From NCBI GenBank assembly GCA_938049225.1, contig CALICM010000093.1, forward strand, positions 1 through 59,005: 59,005 bases of DNA, written 5' to 3'. The first letter of the stretch is position 1. Every line of letters starts with the position of its first letter. A program made the position numbers and the translations under genes. Below, piece by piece: positions 26,573 through 34,977 of this stretch. The DNA comes from an uncultured Paracoccaceae bacterium (GTDB taxonomy: Bacteria > Pseudomonadota > Alphaproteobacteria > Rhodobacterales > Rhodobacteraceae). Under the pieces are notes generated by a model. That model was not told where the DNA came from and did no database searches. It worked only from the letters and a program-made list of their open reading frames with translations.

Positions 26573-27732
26573 CCCGTCACCTTCATCAATTCGCGACCAA
26601 TCAGCATGCGGCGGATCTCGGACGTCCCGGCCCCGATCTCCATCAGTTTCGCATCCCGCATGATCCGGGCCAGCGGACTGTCGTTCAGATACCCTGCGCC
26701 GCCCATCGCCTGCACACCCTGCACTGCCATCTCCATCGCCTTTTCCGAGGCATAGAGCACGCAGGCCGCCGCGTCCTGCCGCGTGACCTCGCCCCGGTCG
26801 CAGGCTTTGGCGACCTCGTAGACATAGGCCCGGGCCGAGTTCATCGTCGTGTAGATATCGGCGATCTTTCCCTGCATCAGTTGGAAGTTGCCAATCGACT
26901 GTCCGAACTGTTTACGCTCGTGCATATAGGGCATGATGTGATCCAGGATCGCATGAAGGATGCCCACCCCAATCCCCGAAAGCACCACCCGTTCGTAGTC
27001 CAGTCCCGACATCAGCACGTTCACCCCGCGGCCCTCTTCGCCCAGGATGTTATCATAGGGCACCTCGACATCTTGAAACGTGATCTCGGCGGTATTGCTG
27101 CCACGCATGCCCAGCTTGTCGAAATGCGGACCCACCGAAAAACCCGCCATCTCGCGCTCGATCAGAAACGCCGTGATCCCCTTGGGGCCCGCCTCGGGGT
27201 CGGTCTTGGCATAGACCACCAGGACGCTCGCATCGGGGCTGTTCGTAATCCAGTATTTCGAGCCGTTCAGTACAAAGCGGTCGTTGCGCTTTTCGGCCCG
27301 CAGGCTCATCGAGACCACGTCCGAGCCGGACCCCGCTTCGGACATCGCCAAGCTGCCCACGTGTTCGCCCGAGATCAGCTTGGGCAGAAACTGGGCCTTC
27401 TGCGCGGCGGTGCCGTTCAGCGCGATCTGGTTCACACAGAGGTTCGAATGCGCGCCGTATGACAGGCTGACCGAAGCCGAGGCGCGCGCGATCTCCTCGA
27501 CCGCGACAGTATGCGCCAGATACCCCATGCCCGCGCCACCGTCGGCCTCGGGCACCGTGATGCCTAACAGTCCCAGATCCCCCATCTCGGTCCACAAGGC
27601 GGCCGGAAAATCGTTCGACCGGTCGATCTCGGCCGCCATTGGCGCGACCCGGTCCTGGGCCCAGCGGTGCACCATGTCGCGCAGCGCCTCGACCTCGGGG
27701 CTGCAGTCGAATCTCATGGACGCGGTGAACAT
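26569..27732 (-). CDS. liuA: Isovaleryl-CoA dehydrogenase
   Basis: FAD-dependent oxidation of isovaleryl-CoA to 3-methylcrotonyl-CoA, passing electrons to ETF. The 387-residue acyl-CoA dehydrogenase has SLSYGAHSNLCVNQI, the flavin-contacting AMSEAGSGSDVVSM and the GTSEIRRMLIGRELM C-terminus. The segment GLDYERVVLSGIG places the catalytic glutamate in the position used by isovaleryl-CoA dehydrogenases rather than at the position used by straight-chain enzymes. First gene of the operon. The upstream promoter has a consensus -35 and an inverted-repeat operator. Confidence 0.95.
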   Translation of the reverse strand: MFTASMRFDCSPEVEALRDMVHRWAQDRVAPMAAEIDRSNDFPAALWTEMGDLGLLGITVPEADGGAGMGYLAHTVAVEEIARASASVSLSYGAHSNLCVNQIALNGTAAQKAQFLPKLISGEHVGSLAMSEAGSGSDVVSMSLRAEKRNDRFVLNGSKYWITNSPDASVLVVYAKTDPEAGPKGITAFLIEREMAGFSVGPHFDKLGMRGSNTAEITFQDVEVPYDNILGEEGRGVNVLMSGLDYERVVLSGIGVGILHAILDHIMPYMHERKQFGQSIGNFQLMQGKIADIYTTMNSARAYVYEVAKACDRGEVTRQDAAACVLYASEKAMEMAVQGVQAMGGAGYLNDSPLARIMRDAKLMEIGAGTSEIRRMLIGRELMKVTG

Positions 27733-27761
27733 CGTTGTTTCCTCCGGGCTTTTCGCTTAAA

Positions 27762-27787
27762 TGAACATGTGTTCAGTTCAATGTCAA
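27762..27787 (-). promoter_or_regulatory. liuA promoter with operator TGAACA-TG-TGTTCA
   Basis: Read leftward, a perfect TTGACA -35 (27787-27782) is followed by a spacer containing the inverted repeat TGAACA-CA-TGTTCA (27775-27762) and an AT-rich -10 region (ATTTAA). A repressor bound there would block RNA polymerase. The half-sites look like those of a TetR-type regulator; no candidate regulator gene lies in the window. Confidence 0.65.
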
Positions 27788-27863
27788 CGCATTCGCTTTC
27801 CCCTGAGTATCACAGTTTTGCCAGAGTTTGATCCGCGCTTGCCCGCACGGTATGACAGGCCGC

Positions 27864-28547
27864 ATGACAAAACCCCCTCAGCGCGAGACCGCCCTCTATC
27901 CCCCCATCAAAGCACTGCTTGAAGGACAAGGCTACGCGGTCAAGGCCGAGGTGGGGTCAGCCGATGTCGTCGCCTGCCGCAGCACCGAGGATCCGGTGAT
28001 TGTCGAGTTGAAGCTGGGCTTCTCGCTGGCGCTGATTCATCAGGCGATCGACCGCCAGGCGATCACTGACGCCGTTTACATCCCGGTGCCACGCGGCACC
28101 GGGCGGGCTTTCGGCACGGCGCTGAAACGGAACTCCGCGCTGTGTCGGCGGCTGGGCCTGGGGTTGATCACCGTACGCCTGAAGGACGGCCACACCCAGG
28201 TGCACCTGGACCCTGCGCCCTATAAGCCACGCCAGTTAAAGCCCCGCAAAACCCGTCTGCTGCGCGAGTTCGCGAAACGGGTTGGGGACCCAAACCAAGG
28301 CGGTGCCGCGCGTCAACATCTGATCACCGCCTACCGGCAAGACGCCCTGCGCTGCGCACAGGTCCTGCAAACCCAAGGCCCCAGCAAAGGGGCCGATGTG
28401 GCGCGGCTGACTGGGGTGTCCACCGCCACCCGGCTGATGGCCGACAACCACTACGGCTGGTTCGACCGGGTCACACGCGGGATCTACACGCTCAGCCCGA
28501 AGGGGACGCGCGTGGCGGAAGAGATCCTGGGCGATGAGCAGGGCTAG
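27864..28547 (+). CDS. DUF2161 protein with a PD-(D/E)XK nuclease-like core
   Basis: A 227-residue cytoplasmic protein of a family annotated as DUF2161 and linked to the PD-(D/E)XK nuclease-like fold. The segment VGSADVVACRSTEDPVIVELKLGF contains the D-(x)n-E-x-K catalytic pattern (Asp in SADVV, then VELKL). The C-terminal part resembles a winged helix (GADVARLTGVSTATRLMADNHYGWF, then RGIYTLSPKG). The start at 27864 is chosen; ATG 27852 is possible. It faces liuA divergently but no functional link is evident. Role unknown. Confidence 0.8.
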   Translation: MTKPPQRETALYPPIKALLEGQGYAVKAEVGSADVVACRSTEDPVIVELKLGFSLALIHQAIDRQAITDAVYIPVPRGTGRAFGTALKRNSALCRRLGLGLITVRLKDGHTQVHLDPAPYKPRQLKPRKTRLLREFAKRVGDPNQGGAARQHLITAYRQDALRCAQVLQTQGPSKGADVARLTGVSTATRLMADNHYGWFDRVTRGIYTLSPKGTRVAEEILGDEQG

Positions 28548-28594
28548 TCAGCTTACGTGCCCCCGCGGCTTAACAGCGGTATGAGGCCGCCCAT

Positions 28595-29224
28595 TCAACG
28601 CTGTTGTTCGAAGTCTTTGGTCGCAAGCAATGCAGCGGCACCGATCATTAGGCTGCCACAGACTTTGTTGATCAAGCCGAATGAGACCCGTCTAAGCACC
28701 ACGGCCGCGCGCAGACCCAACCACCCCCACAGCAGCAGGATCGCGCCGTCCACAAGAACATAGGTCAATCCAAGGATCAAAAGCTGAGGGATGACCGGCA
28801 ATGCCTGATCGATGAACTGCGGGAAGAGCGCCCCAAAGAAAACAACCGCAAAAGGGTTCGCCATCGAGGTCACAAAGCCCTGCCGAAACAATCGAAACGA
28901 TGTGCCGGACGAAGCCGCTTCGACCCCGACCCCGTTGTCTTTTGCCAGGACTAACTGCAAACCAATCCACACAAGATATGCAACACCCAGCCATTTGATC
29001 CAAACAAAGGCACTGGCTGAGGTTGCGATAATCGCCGCCAATCCGAATGCCGCCCCCATCATCTGAAGGCAGTTGGCCGTCAGATCCCCCGCTATGGTGA
29101 ACACACTTCGTGTCAGCCCATGTCGTATGCTGTTCGAGATGACAAGCAATTGGCTTGTATCCGGTGGGGTGGCGAAAAACACGGCAATGGCGGCTAAGTA
29201 AATCAGATAGGTTTCTATCGGCAT
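28595..29224 (-). CDS. LysE/RhtB-family amino acid exporter
   Basis: Inner-membrane exporter of 209 residues with about six hydrophobic segments. The start IYLAAIAVFFATPPDTSQLLVI has the P-P/G-P region typical of the family, followed by GLTRSVFTIAGDLTANCLQM and a mid-protein FRQGFVTSMANPFAVVFFGALFPQF, a strong family signature. Single gene, convergent with the DUF2161 gene. Substrate, such as homoserine lactone or an amino acid, is not predictable. Lower in GC than the leucine operon. Confidence 0.88.
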   Translation of the reverse strand: MPIETYLIYLAAIAVFFATPPDTSQLLVISNSIRHGLTRSVFTIAGDLTANCLQMMGAAFGLAAIIATSASAFVWIKWLGVAYLVWIGLQLVLAKDNGVGVEAASSGTSFRLFRQGFVTSMANPFAVVFFGALFPQFIDQALPVIPQLLILGLTYVLVDGAILLLWGWLGLRAAVVLRRVSFGLINKVCGSLMIGAAALLATKDFEQQR

Positions 29225-29349
29225 GTATCCATGATCCTCGCGTCTGGCCGCCAAACAACGGGCCCACCGCCATCGTGTGGTCAAAGAGGCACCCAAGCAA
29301 AGCGGAGAGTAGCCGTTTTGTCAGGGGTGCCGAGGTCCCAGTGCATCCA

Positions 29350-29874
29350 CTATTGCACCGTCCACACCAAGCGGGTGGTGTCATAACCTGCCTTTGTCAA
29401 AATGGCTAAGGCGGCGTCCCGCGCGTCAGCCTCCAGTTCCGGTGTCCGTGCCAAAATCCACCCGAAATCACCCGACGGGACACCGACCACGCTCACCTGC
29501 CCATCGGCGGGCAGGCCGATCACCCAATAATCACCCTCGAACGGCAACCATTCGGCGAATTTCACCTTCAGCTGTCCAGGCGCCACCACGCGTGCGACAC
29601 CATCGGCAACCTCAAGCTGGCCATCCAGCGCCCCTTTGCGGCAACTGTTCTTCACATTGATCTTGCCGTTCTCGCGCAGCGCATATTCCGCTGTGACCCC
29701 GGTGCAGCCCCTCTCAAAGAAATTCGGAAAGCGCGCGATCTCGTACCACAGGCCCAGATAGGCATCGGTATCCAACCGCGCCACACTCTCCAGCGGCACG
29801 GCCGTGTCCCGATAATTCCCACTCGCCCCACATCCCACCAGCACCAGCGCCGCCAAAACCACCCCTCGTAACAT
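29350..29874 (-). CDS. blc: Outer-membrane lipocalin lipoprotein (Blc family)
   Basis: A 174-residue lipoprotein with lipobox LVGC (Cys15) and the lipocalin signature [19 protein letters not shown]. Further family segments are [14 protein letters not shown] and [11 protein letters not shown]. Bacterial lipocalins bind fatty acids or lysophospholipids and act in membrane maintenance. The start at 29874 puts the lipobox at the normal distance. It is divergent from hisB with a 79-base gap. Confidence 0.9.
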   Translation of the reverse strand: MLRGVVLAALVLVGCGASGNYRDTAVPLESVARLDTDAYLGLWYEIARFPNFFERGCTGVTAEYALRENGKINVKNSCRKGALDGQLEVADGVARVVAPGQLKVKFAEWLPFEGDYWVIGLPADGQVSVVGVPSGDFGWILARTPELEADARDAALAILTKAGYDTTRLVWTVQ

Positions 29875-29953
29875 ATCCGATCCCTTTGCCCAACGGGGCT
29901 TCCCCATCGCCCGCCCCCTGCCTATAACCGCCTCGGATCAAGCGAGGTGCCCG

Positions 29954-30547
29954 ATGCGCAAAGCGACCGTAGACCGGAACACGGCCGAGACACAAATCAC
30001 CGTCACCGTCGATTTGGACGGAACCGGGACATATGACAACCAAACGGGCGTTGGGTTCTTCGACCATATGCTGGACCAATTGGCGCGCCACGCGCTGATC
30101 GACATGACCGTCCGCGCCAAGGGGGACCTGCACATCGACGATCACCACACGGTCGAGGATGTGGGGATCGCCCTGGGCAAGGCCCTGACCCAAGCCATGA
30201 GCGACAAGCGCGGGATACGGCGCTATGGATCTTGCCTGCTACCGATGGACGACACCTTGGTCCGTGCCGCCTTGGACCTGTCGGGCCGGCCGCATCTGGT
30301 GTGGAAAGTCGAAATGACCGCGCCCAAAATTGGCGCCTTTGACACCGAATTGCTACGCGAGTTTTTCACTGCCTTCGCCATGCAAGGCGGCATCACCCTG
30401 CATGTCGAAAAGCTGGACGGGATCAATGCACACCACATCGCCGAGGCGACGTTCAAAGCCGTCGCCCGCGCCCTGCGCGACGCTCTAGAGGCCGACCCGC
30501 GTAAGGCCAACGCTATCCCCTCGACCAAAGGCACGCTCAGCGAATGA
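29954..30547 (+). CDS. hisB: Imidazoleglycerol-phosphate dehydratase
   Basis: Manganese-dependent dehydratase of histidine synthesis, monofunctional 197-residue form without the phosphatase domain of enterobacterial HisB. The two metal-binding histidine clusters are present: [13 protein letters not shown] and [14 protein letters not shown], then the repeat of this fold at [19 protein letters not shown]. It overlaps hisH by four bases (ATGA). Confidence 0.97.
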   Translation: MRKATVDRNTAETQITVTVDLDGTGTYDNQTGVGFFDHMLDQLARHALIDMTVRAKGDLHIDDHHTVEDVGIALGKALTQAMSDKRGIRRYGSCLLPMDDTLVRAALDLSGRPHLVWKVEMTAPKIGAFDTELLREFFTAFAMQGGITLHVEKLDGINAHHIAEATFKAVARALRDALEADPRKANAIPSTKGTLSE

Positions 30548-31182
30548 CCACCGTCATCATCGATTATGAAAGCGGCAACCTGCGCTCGGCCGAAAAAAGC
30601 TTTCAGCGCATGGCGGCTGAAGGCGACGGCGACGAGGTCCTGGTCACCAACGACCCCGATGCGGTGCGGCGCGCCGACCGCATTGTTCTGCCGGGCGTCG
30701 GTGCCTTCGCCGATTGCCGGGCTGGCCTGGACGCGATCCCCGGCATGGTCGAAGTGCTGCAAGAACGCGTGCCCGCCGGCACCCCCTTTCTGGGCATCTG
30801 CGTTGGCCAACAGCTGATGACTACCTTGGGCCGCGAGCATGGCCATGACGCCCCCGGTTTCGACTGGATCCCCGGCGAATGTGTGGGGATCACGCCGACG
30901 GACCCGGCACTCAAGATCCCACATATGGGGTGGAACGCGCTCCAAGATCTTGCACCACACCCGGTCCTTGAGGGGATCGCCCCGGGCGACCACGTCTATT
31001 TCGTACACTCTTACCACGTCGTTCCCAACGATCCGAAGCACCGCTTGGGGGTGGCCGACTACGCCGGGCCGATCACGGCGCTCATCGGGCGCGACACGAT
31101 GATCGGCACGCAGTTCCACCCCGAGAAGTCTCAAACCACCGGCCTGCGGCTGATCGCCAACTTCCTGGCCTGGCGCCCTTGA
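30544..31182 (+). CDS. hisH: Imidazole glycerol phosphate synthase, glutamine amidotransferase subunit
   Basis: Provides ammonia from glutamine to HisF. The 212-residue class I amidotransferase has the nucleophile in GICVGQQL (Cys86) and the His/Glu dyad in TQFHPEKSQ near the C-terminus. It overlaps hisB by four bases and the following glutaminase gene by one (TGATG). Its partner hisF is not within the window, which is unusual because the two are normally close together. Confidence 0.97.
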   Translation: MTTVIIDYESGNLRSAEKSFQRMAAEGDGDEVLVTNDPDAVRRADRIVLPGVGAFADCRAGLDAIPGMVEVLQERVPAGTPFLGICVGQQLMTTLGREHGHDAPGFDWIPGECVGITPTDPALKIPHMGWNALQDLAPHPVLEGIAPGDHVYFVHSYHVVPNDPKHRLGVADYAGPITALIGRDTMIGTQFHPEKSQTTGLRLIANFLAWRP

Positions 31183-32093
31183 TGGATCTGCAGGCGATCC
31201 TGGACGGCATCGCTCAGGACGCCGCCCAACAGGCGGATCGCGGCCACGTCGCCAGTTATATTCCCGAATTGGCTTGCATCGACCCGGGCCACTTCGGCAT
31301 CGCCGTGGCCCTGCCGAACGGCCAGATCCACGCTGCCGGGGATGCGACCACCCCTTTCTCGATCCAATCCATCTCCAAGGTCTTTACGCTCTCCCTTGCT
31401 TTGGGCCGGATCGGTGACGGGCTATGGTCTCGGGTGGGGCGCGAGCCCTCGGGCAGCCGCTTCAACTCCATCGTCCAACTCGAAGCCGAGCATGGCCGCC
31501 CCCGCAACCCGTTCATCAATGCGGGCGCCCTGGTCGTCACAGACGCCCTGATGGCGGGCCGCGAACCCAAGACCGTCTTGACCGAGACCCTCACGACACT
31601 TCACAGCCTTTGCGGCCACGACCAGATTTTCATGAACGCCGCCGTGGCGACGTCCGAGAAACAAACCGGCCATACCAACCGGGCCCTCGCCGAATTCATG
31701 AAGGCCCATGGCAATCTGAACAGCCCTGTCGACCTGGTCACTGACACCTACTTCCACCATTGCGCGATCGAGATGACTTGCCGCGACCTTGCCAAAGCCG
31801 CCCTTGCTTTTGTCGGCGCGCCAGGCTGTCCCCAACTTATCTCCCCCACCCGCATCCGCCGCCTGAACGCACTGATGCTGACGTGTGGCCATTACGATGC
31901 CTCGGGTGATTTTGCCTTCCGCGTGGGCTTTCCTGGTAAAAGCGGCGTGGGCGGCGGTATCATGGCGGTCATCCCCGGCCGCGCCGCCGTCGCCGTCTGG
32001 TCCCCAGGGCTCAACGCTGTGGGTAACTCCAAATTGGGCACCGAGGCGCTGGAACAGCTCGTCCAAGCCACCGGCTGGTCAGTTTTTGGCTAA
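31182..32093 (+). CDS. glsA: Glutaminase of the serine-dependent beta-lactamase fold
   Basis: Hydrolyses glutamine to glutamate and ammonia. The 303-residue protein has the catalytic Ser-x-x-Lys (Ser63 to Lys66 in IQSISKVF), GRPRNPFINAGALV with the conserved Asn-Ala-Gly-Ala, and the C-terminal GKSGVGGGIMAVIPGRAAVAVWSPGL. The ATG overlaps the hisH stop by one base, so it is co-translated with histidine genes. A free-standing glutaminase here is odd because HisH already carries its own glutaminase activity. Confidence 0.93.
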   Translation: MDLQAILDGIAQDAAQQADRGHVASYIPELACIDPGHFGIAVALPNGQIHAAGDATTPFSIQSISKVFTLSLALGRIGDGLWSRVGREPSGSRFNSIVQLEAEHGRPRNPFINAGALVVTDALMAGREPKTVLTETLTTLHSLCGHDQIFMNAAVATSEKQTGHTNRALAEFMKAHGNLNSPVDLVTDTYFHHCAIEMTCRDLAKAALAFVGAPGCPQLISPTRIRRLNALMLTCGHYDASGDFAFRVGFPGKSGVGGGIMAVIPGRAAVAVWSPGLNAVGNSKLGTEALEQLVQATGWSVFG

Positions 32094-32098
32094 ACCTC

Positions 32099-32169
32099 GG
32101 GCCCCGCCCGCCCGCATCCAAACCACCCTTGCCACCGGGCGGCGGGGCCCCGGCCCGGCGCAAGCCGGG
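32099..32169. terminator. Tandem GC-rich hairpins after glsA
   Basis: A long-armed hairpin (GGGCCCCGCC...GGCGGGGCCC, 32099-32150, one bulge) is followed by CCCGGC-GCAA-GCCGGG (32154-32169) with a GNRA-type tetraloop. They lie between convergent glsA and the DUF2147 gene and probably end both transcripts. No long T-run is present. Confidence 0.5.
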
Positions 32170-32201
32170 TTGGGGGGCAAAACACTTGGCGCGTTAGCGC
32201 C

Positions 32202-32588
32202 TCAATTTGACAATCGGCGCCAGGTCTGGCCCCGGCAAAAAATCGCGAGGCAGCCTTCGACCTTCAACCCCGCCGCTGTCAGCGACATCTTCGAGCGATA
32301 GGTCTTATCATCATCCGGCGCCCAGATCTGCCCGCCGTTCCAACGCCCTTCCCCATTGGGCTTCATGCCCATTATAATCGCCTTGCCTTCAAGATCTGGG
32401 ATCGTGCTATTGATCGCCTTGGTGATCTGACCGCAGGTCAGCGCGGTGTCATAGCTACACGGGGCGATCCGCACCTCAAGATACCCACCGGTGTCCGACG
32501 GCTCGGTTTGCCAGGTTCCAAAAACATCCTGCGCTTGCGCTGCACCACCAAAGGCCAGCCCCACAATCACCATCGCCCAAAACTTCAT
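32202..32588 (-). CDS. DUF2147-family exported protein
   Basis: A 128-residue periplasmic protein with signal peptide [19 protein letters not shown] and the DUF2147 layout: [10 protein letters not shown] at the start of the mature part, [20 protein letters not shown], the [25 protein letters not shown] block and a C-terminal [15 protein letters not shown]. Four cysteines could form disulfides. It sits on the opposite strand between glsA and hisA. The function of the family is unknown. Presence near hisA is common in Roseobacters. Confidence 0.88.
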   Translation of the reverse strand: MKFWAMVIVGLAFGGAAQAQDVFGTWQTEPSDTGGYLEVRIAPCSYDTALTCGQITKAINSTIPDLEGKAIIMGMKPNGEGRWNGGQIWAPDDDKTYRSKMSLTAAGLKVEGCLAIFCRGQTWRRLSN

Positions 32589-32728
32589 CGCGGTCCTCCA
32601 TCGCTTTTTCCCAACGTCCCCGCGACTTGCCTGAAACGTCAAGCTTGACGTCGCGACCTCACGGTTTGTTTTTGCATCCCCGAGCCCGCTTCGTTATCAG
32701 CGCCTCGTCACAACTGCGAAGGTCCGCC

Positions 32729-33454
32729 ATGATCCTCTATCCCGCCATCGATCTCAAAAATGGCCAATGCGTCCGCCTGCTGCGCGGCGACATGAACCAA
32801 GCGACGGTCTTCGGCGAGAACCCCGCCGCCCAAGCCCGCGCGTTCCAGGACGCCGGCTGCGAATGGCTGCACCTGGTGGATCTGGATGGCGCCTTCGCTG
32901 GCAAACCCCGCAACGCGGAGGCGGTCGAGGCGATACTCGACACCGTCACAATCCCCGTGCAACTGGGCGGGGGCATCCGCGACATGGCCACCATCGAGGC
33001 CTGGCTTGCCAAAGGCATCGCCCGCGTTATTCTGGGCACCGCGGCCGTTCGCGACCCCGCCCTGGTCAGCACTGCCGCCGCCCGTTTCCCCGGTCAGATC
33101 GCCGTCGGCATCGACGCCCGCGACGGCATGGTCGCCGTCGAAGGCTGGGCCGAAACCACCACATTGTCAGCCCTGGACCTCGCGAAGTCTTTCGAGAAAG
33201 CAGGCGTCGCTGCCATCATCTACACAGACATCGATCGCGACGGCGCGATGCAGGGGCCTAATGTCAACGCGACCGCCGAACTGGCAAACGCAATCACCAT
33301 TCCTGTTATCGCTTCAGGCGGCATAGCCTCAGCCGCCGACTTGCTGGCGCTCAGGGACAGCAGTGCCACCTTAAACGGAGCAATTTCGGGGCGCGCGATC
33401 TATGAAGGACAGCTTGAGCTGGACCAAGCAATTGTCCTGCTTAAGGCATCGTGA
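32729..33454 (+). CDS. hisA: Phosphoribosylformimino-5-aminoimidazole carboxamide ribotide isomerase
   Basis: Amadori isomerase of histidine synthesis, 241 residues. The barrel shows [17 protein letters not shown] with the catalytic Asp, [31 protein letters not shown] with the second catalytic Asp, and the phosphate loop [15 protein letters not shown]. The start at 32729 is typical for the family. hisF normally follows; here the conserved region ends and unrelated low-GC sequence begins within 20 bases of the stop. Confidence 0.96.
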   Translation: MILYPAIDLKNGQCVRLLRGDMNQATVFGENPAAQARAFQDAGCEWLHLVDLDGAFAGKPRNAEAVEAILDTVTIPVQLGGGIRDMATIEAWLAKGIARVILGTAAVRDPALVSTAAARFPGQIAVGIDARDGMVAVEGWAETTTLSALDLAKSFEKAGVAAIIYTDIDRDGAMQGPNVNATAELANAITIPVIASGGIASAADLLALRDSSATLNGAISGRAIYEGQLELDQAIVLLKAS

Positions 33455-33473
33455 AGTTCAAGTGGTGACGCGC

Positions 33474-33683
33474 ATGGCGCGAAAAGAACGAGATCCGGCG
33501 GTTCAGGCAGAAATCGACGAGGTTGCCGAGCGCATCGGTCAGAGCCAATATTTTCGTCGCCATTCCGCTACAAGAACGCCCGATGACCTGGCAACGAGCT
33601 CCCCGTTTTGCGCCTTGTCCTCAACGATGCATCTTGACGACAGTGCCGTCAATTATAGCCAAGCGTCAATCGGTCGGTCATAG
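33474..33683 (+). CDS. Possible small hypothetical protein after hisA
   Basis: A 69-residue frame beginning MARKERDPAVQAEIDEVAER, with a charged helical N-terminal half and a low-complexity serine-rich second half. There is no clear ribosome binding site and no family was recognised. It may be the 5' part of a gene truncated at the boundary between the his region and the tctABC block, or not a gene at all. Confidence 0.3.
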   Translation: MARKERDPAVQAEIDEVAERIGQSQYFRRHSATRTPDDLATSSPFCALSSTMHLDDSAVNYSQASIGRS

Positions 33684-33721
33684 TTGAATTCGGGCAGATC
33701 GGACGCAAACTTCTGCGGAAT

Positions 33722-34690
33722 TTAACTCCAGACTTCTGAGTTTATCATATGGATTGGTGCGCCGTTCGAGTAGGCATTGATCTGGTCGAAGATGTCCGAG
33801 AATTGCAGATCGAACTCGTCCTCGGTCACGTATCCAATGTGTGGTGTGGGCAGGACATTGGGATGGGCAAGCAACGGGTGCGCCGTATCGGTCAAAGGCT
33901 CTGTGTCAAAAACGTCCACGGCTGCGTGGATTCGGTTGCGCAAAACTTCAGCCTCCAACGCACCTTCCGCAACCAGACCTGCGCGCGATGTGTTCACAAA
34001 CAGCGCTCTGGGCTGCATTTCAGAAAGATCCGCAGCGGTGATGATCCCACGGGTGGCCGGTTTCAGGCGGACATGCAGGCTGACAATGTCGGATGTCGCG
34101 AAAAAGGCCTCGCGCGATGGGGCGAGGGTTTCGCCGTTCGCGGCGGCGCGCGCACGGCCCTCGTCCGATGACCACCATTGCACATTCATACCGATGGCTT
34201 CGGCATAGTGTGCGACGGCCCTGGCAATTCGGCCGTAGCCATAAAGGCCGAGCGTTCGGCCTCGCAACGTGCGGCCAACACCAGACTGCCATTCTCCCGC
34301 CCGGACCGAGGCCACTTGCTGAGGTATCTGGCGGTAGCTGGCCAGGATCAACGCAAGCGTGTGTTCTGCGGCCGCATAAGATGGGGCGTCAGCATGCATA
34401 TTGGAGCACAACAGAACGCCCCTGGCTGTGCAAGCCTCGACGTCGATATGCGGATAGACGCTTCGTTGCGAAATCAGTTTCAGATTTGGCAGATGGCTCA
34501 ATAGATCAGCTCCGACCTTCGTGCGCTCACGAAACAGAACCAGAGCCTCGGCATCCTGGGCCCGCTGGCCCAATTTCTGGGCGTCCGGTTGATGGTCGGT
34601 CCAGACAGTTACGTCATGTGTCGCAAGCTTGGCAAAACAAGGCAGCGTGCGAAGCGTGTCAAACCAGTCATCCAGGATGTGAACCTTCAA
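33722..34690 (-). CDS. D-2-hydroxyacid dehydrogenase (phosphoglycerate dehydrogenase-like)
   Basis: NAD(P)-dependent oxidoreductase of 322 residues acting on a 2-hydroxy or 2-keto acid. The cofactor loop is LGLYGYGRIARAV. The Arg/Glu/His catalytic set is visible in FVNTSRAGLV, AVDVFDTEPL and VLPTPHIGYV. There is no C-terminal ACT domain, so it is unlikely to be the serine-pathway enzyme. The start appears to be TTG at 34690, overlapping the stop of the 79-residue gene (TTGA). As the last gene downstream of a TctABC/PrpF cluster it may process the imported carboxylate. Confidence 0.85.
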   Translation of the reverse strand: MKVHILDDWFDTLRTLPCFAKLATHDVTVWTDHQPDAQKLGQRAQDAEALVLFRERTKVGADLLSHLPNLKLISQRSVYPHIDVEACTARGVLLCSNMHADAPSYAAAEHTLALILASYRQIPQQVASVRAGEWQSGVGRTLRGRTLGLYGYGRIARAVAHYAEAIGMNVQWWSSDEGRARAAANGETLAPSREAFFATSDIVSLHVRLKPATRGIITAADLSEMQPRALFVNTSRAGLVAEGALEAEVLRNRIHAAVDVFDTEPLTDTAHPLLAHPNVLPTPHIGYVTEDEFDLQFSDIFDQINAYSNGAPIHMINSEVWS

Positions 34691-34926
34691 CGGCTTTCGA
34701 TCCCGGTCATAGGCGTCAGCGCCCGCGGTGTGGGAATAAAGACCACATCATCGAGGGCTTGAAGGGCAGACAGCACTTTTTGCCTCTCGGCCAGAAGGTG
34801 GTTGAACTGAGCATCGCAGCCGGAAATGGGCGCCGGATAGCTGCTGATCTCAGCTTGCAACAGATGCCGCGCCAGTGCGAGTTCCGAGCGGGCCGCGAGT
34901 ATGCAGTCTTCGAATTGATCGGTCAT
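34687..34926 (-). CDS. Small unknown protein in the tct/prpF operon
   Basis: A 79-residue hydrophilic protein of unknown function. The N-terminal half is helical (FEDCILAARSELALARHLLQAE) with a conserved-looking DAQFNHLLAERQKVLSALQAL helix afterwards, suggesting a helical hairpin. GGGGATCACC precedes its ATG, a good ribosome binding site, and its stop overlaps the start of the dehydrogenase gene by four bases. It could be a small subunit or chaperone of the dehydrogenase. Confidence 0.6.
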   Translation of the reverse strand: MTDQFEDCILAARSELALARHLLQAEISSYPAPISGCDAQFNHLLAERQKVLSALQALDDVVFIPTPRALTPMTGIESR

Positions 34927-34953
34927 GGTGATCCCCTATCAATTTGCATGCCA

Positions 34954-34963
34954 TTGTATACAG
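34954..34963. promoter_or_regulatory. Candidate operator TTGTATACAG upstream of the 79-residue gene
   Basis: A near-palindrome (nine of ten positions of TTGTATACAA) in the AT-rich 51-base gap between prpF and the next gene. Such GTATAC-centred sites are typical of GntR/FCD regulators. It suggests that the last two genes have their own controlled promoter. No GntR gene is in the window. Confidence 0.4.
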
Positions 34964-34977
34964 TTTTGATTAGACCG

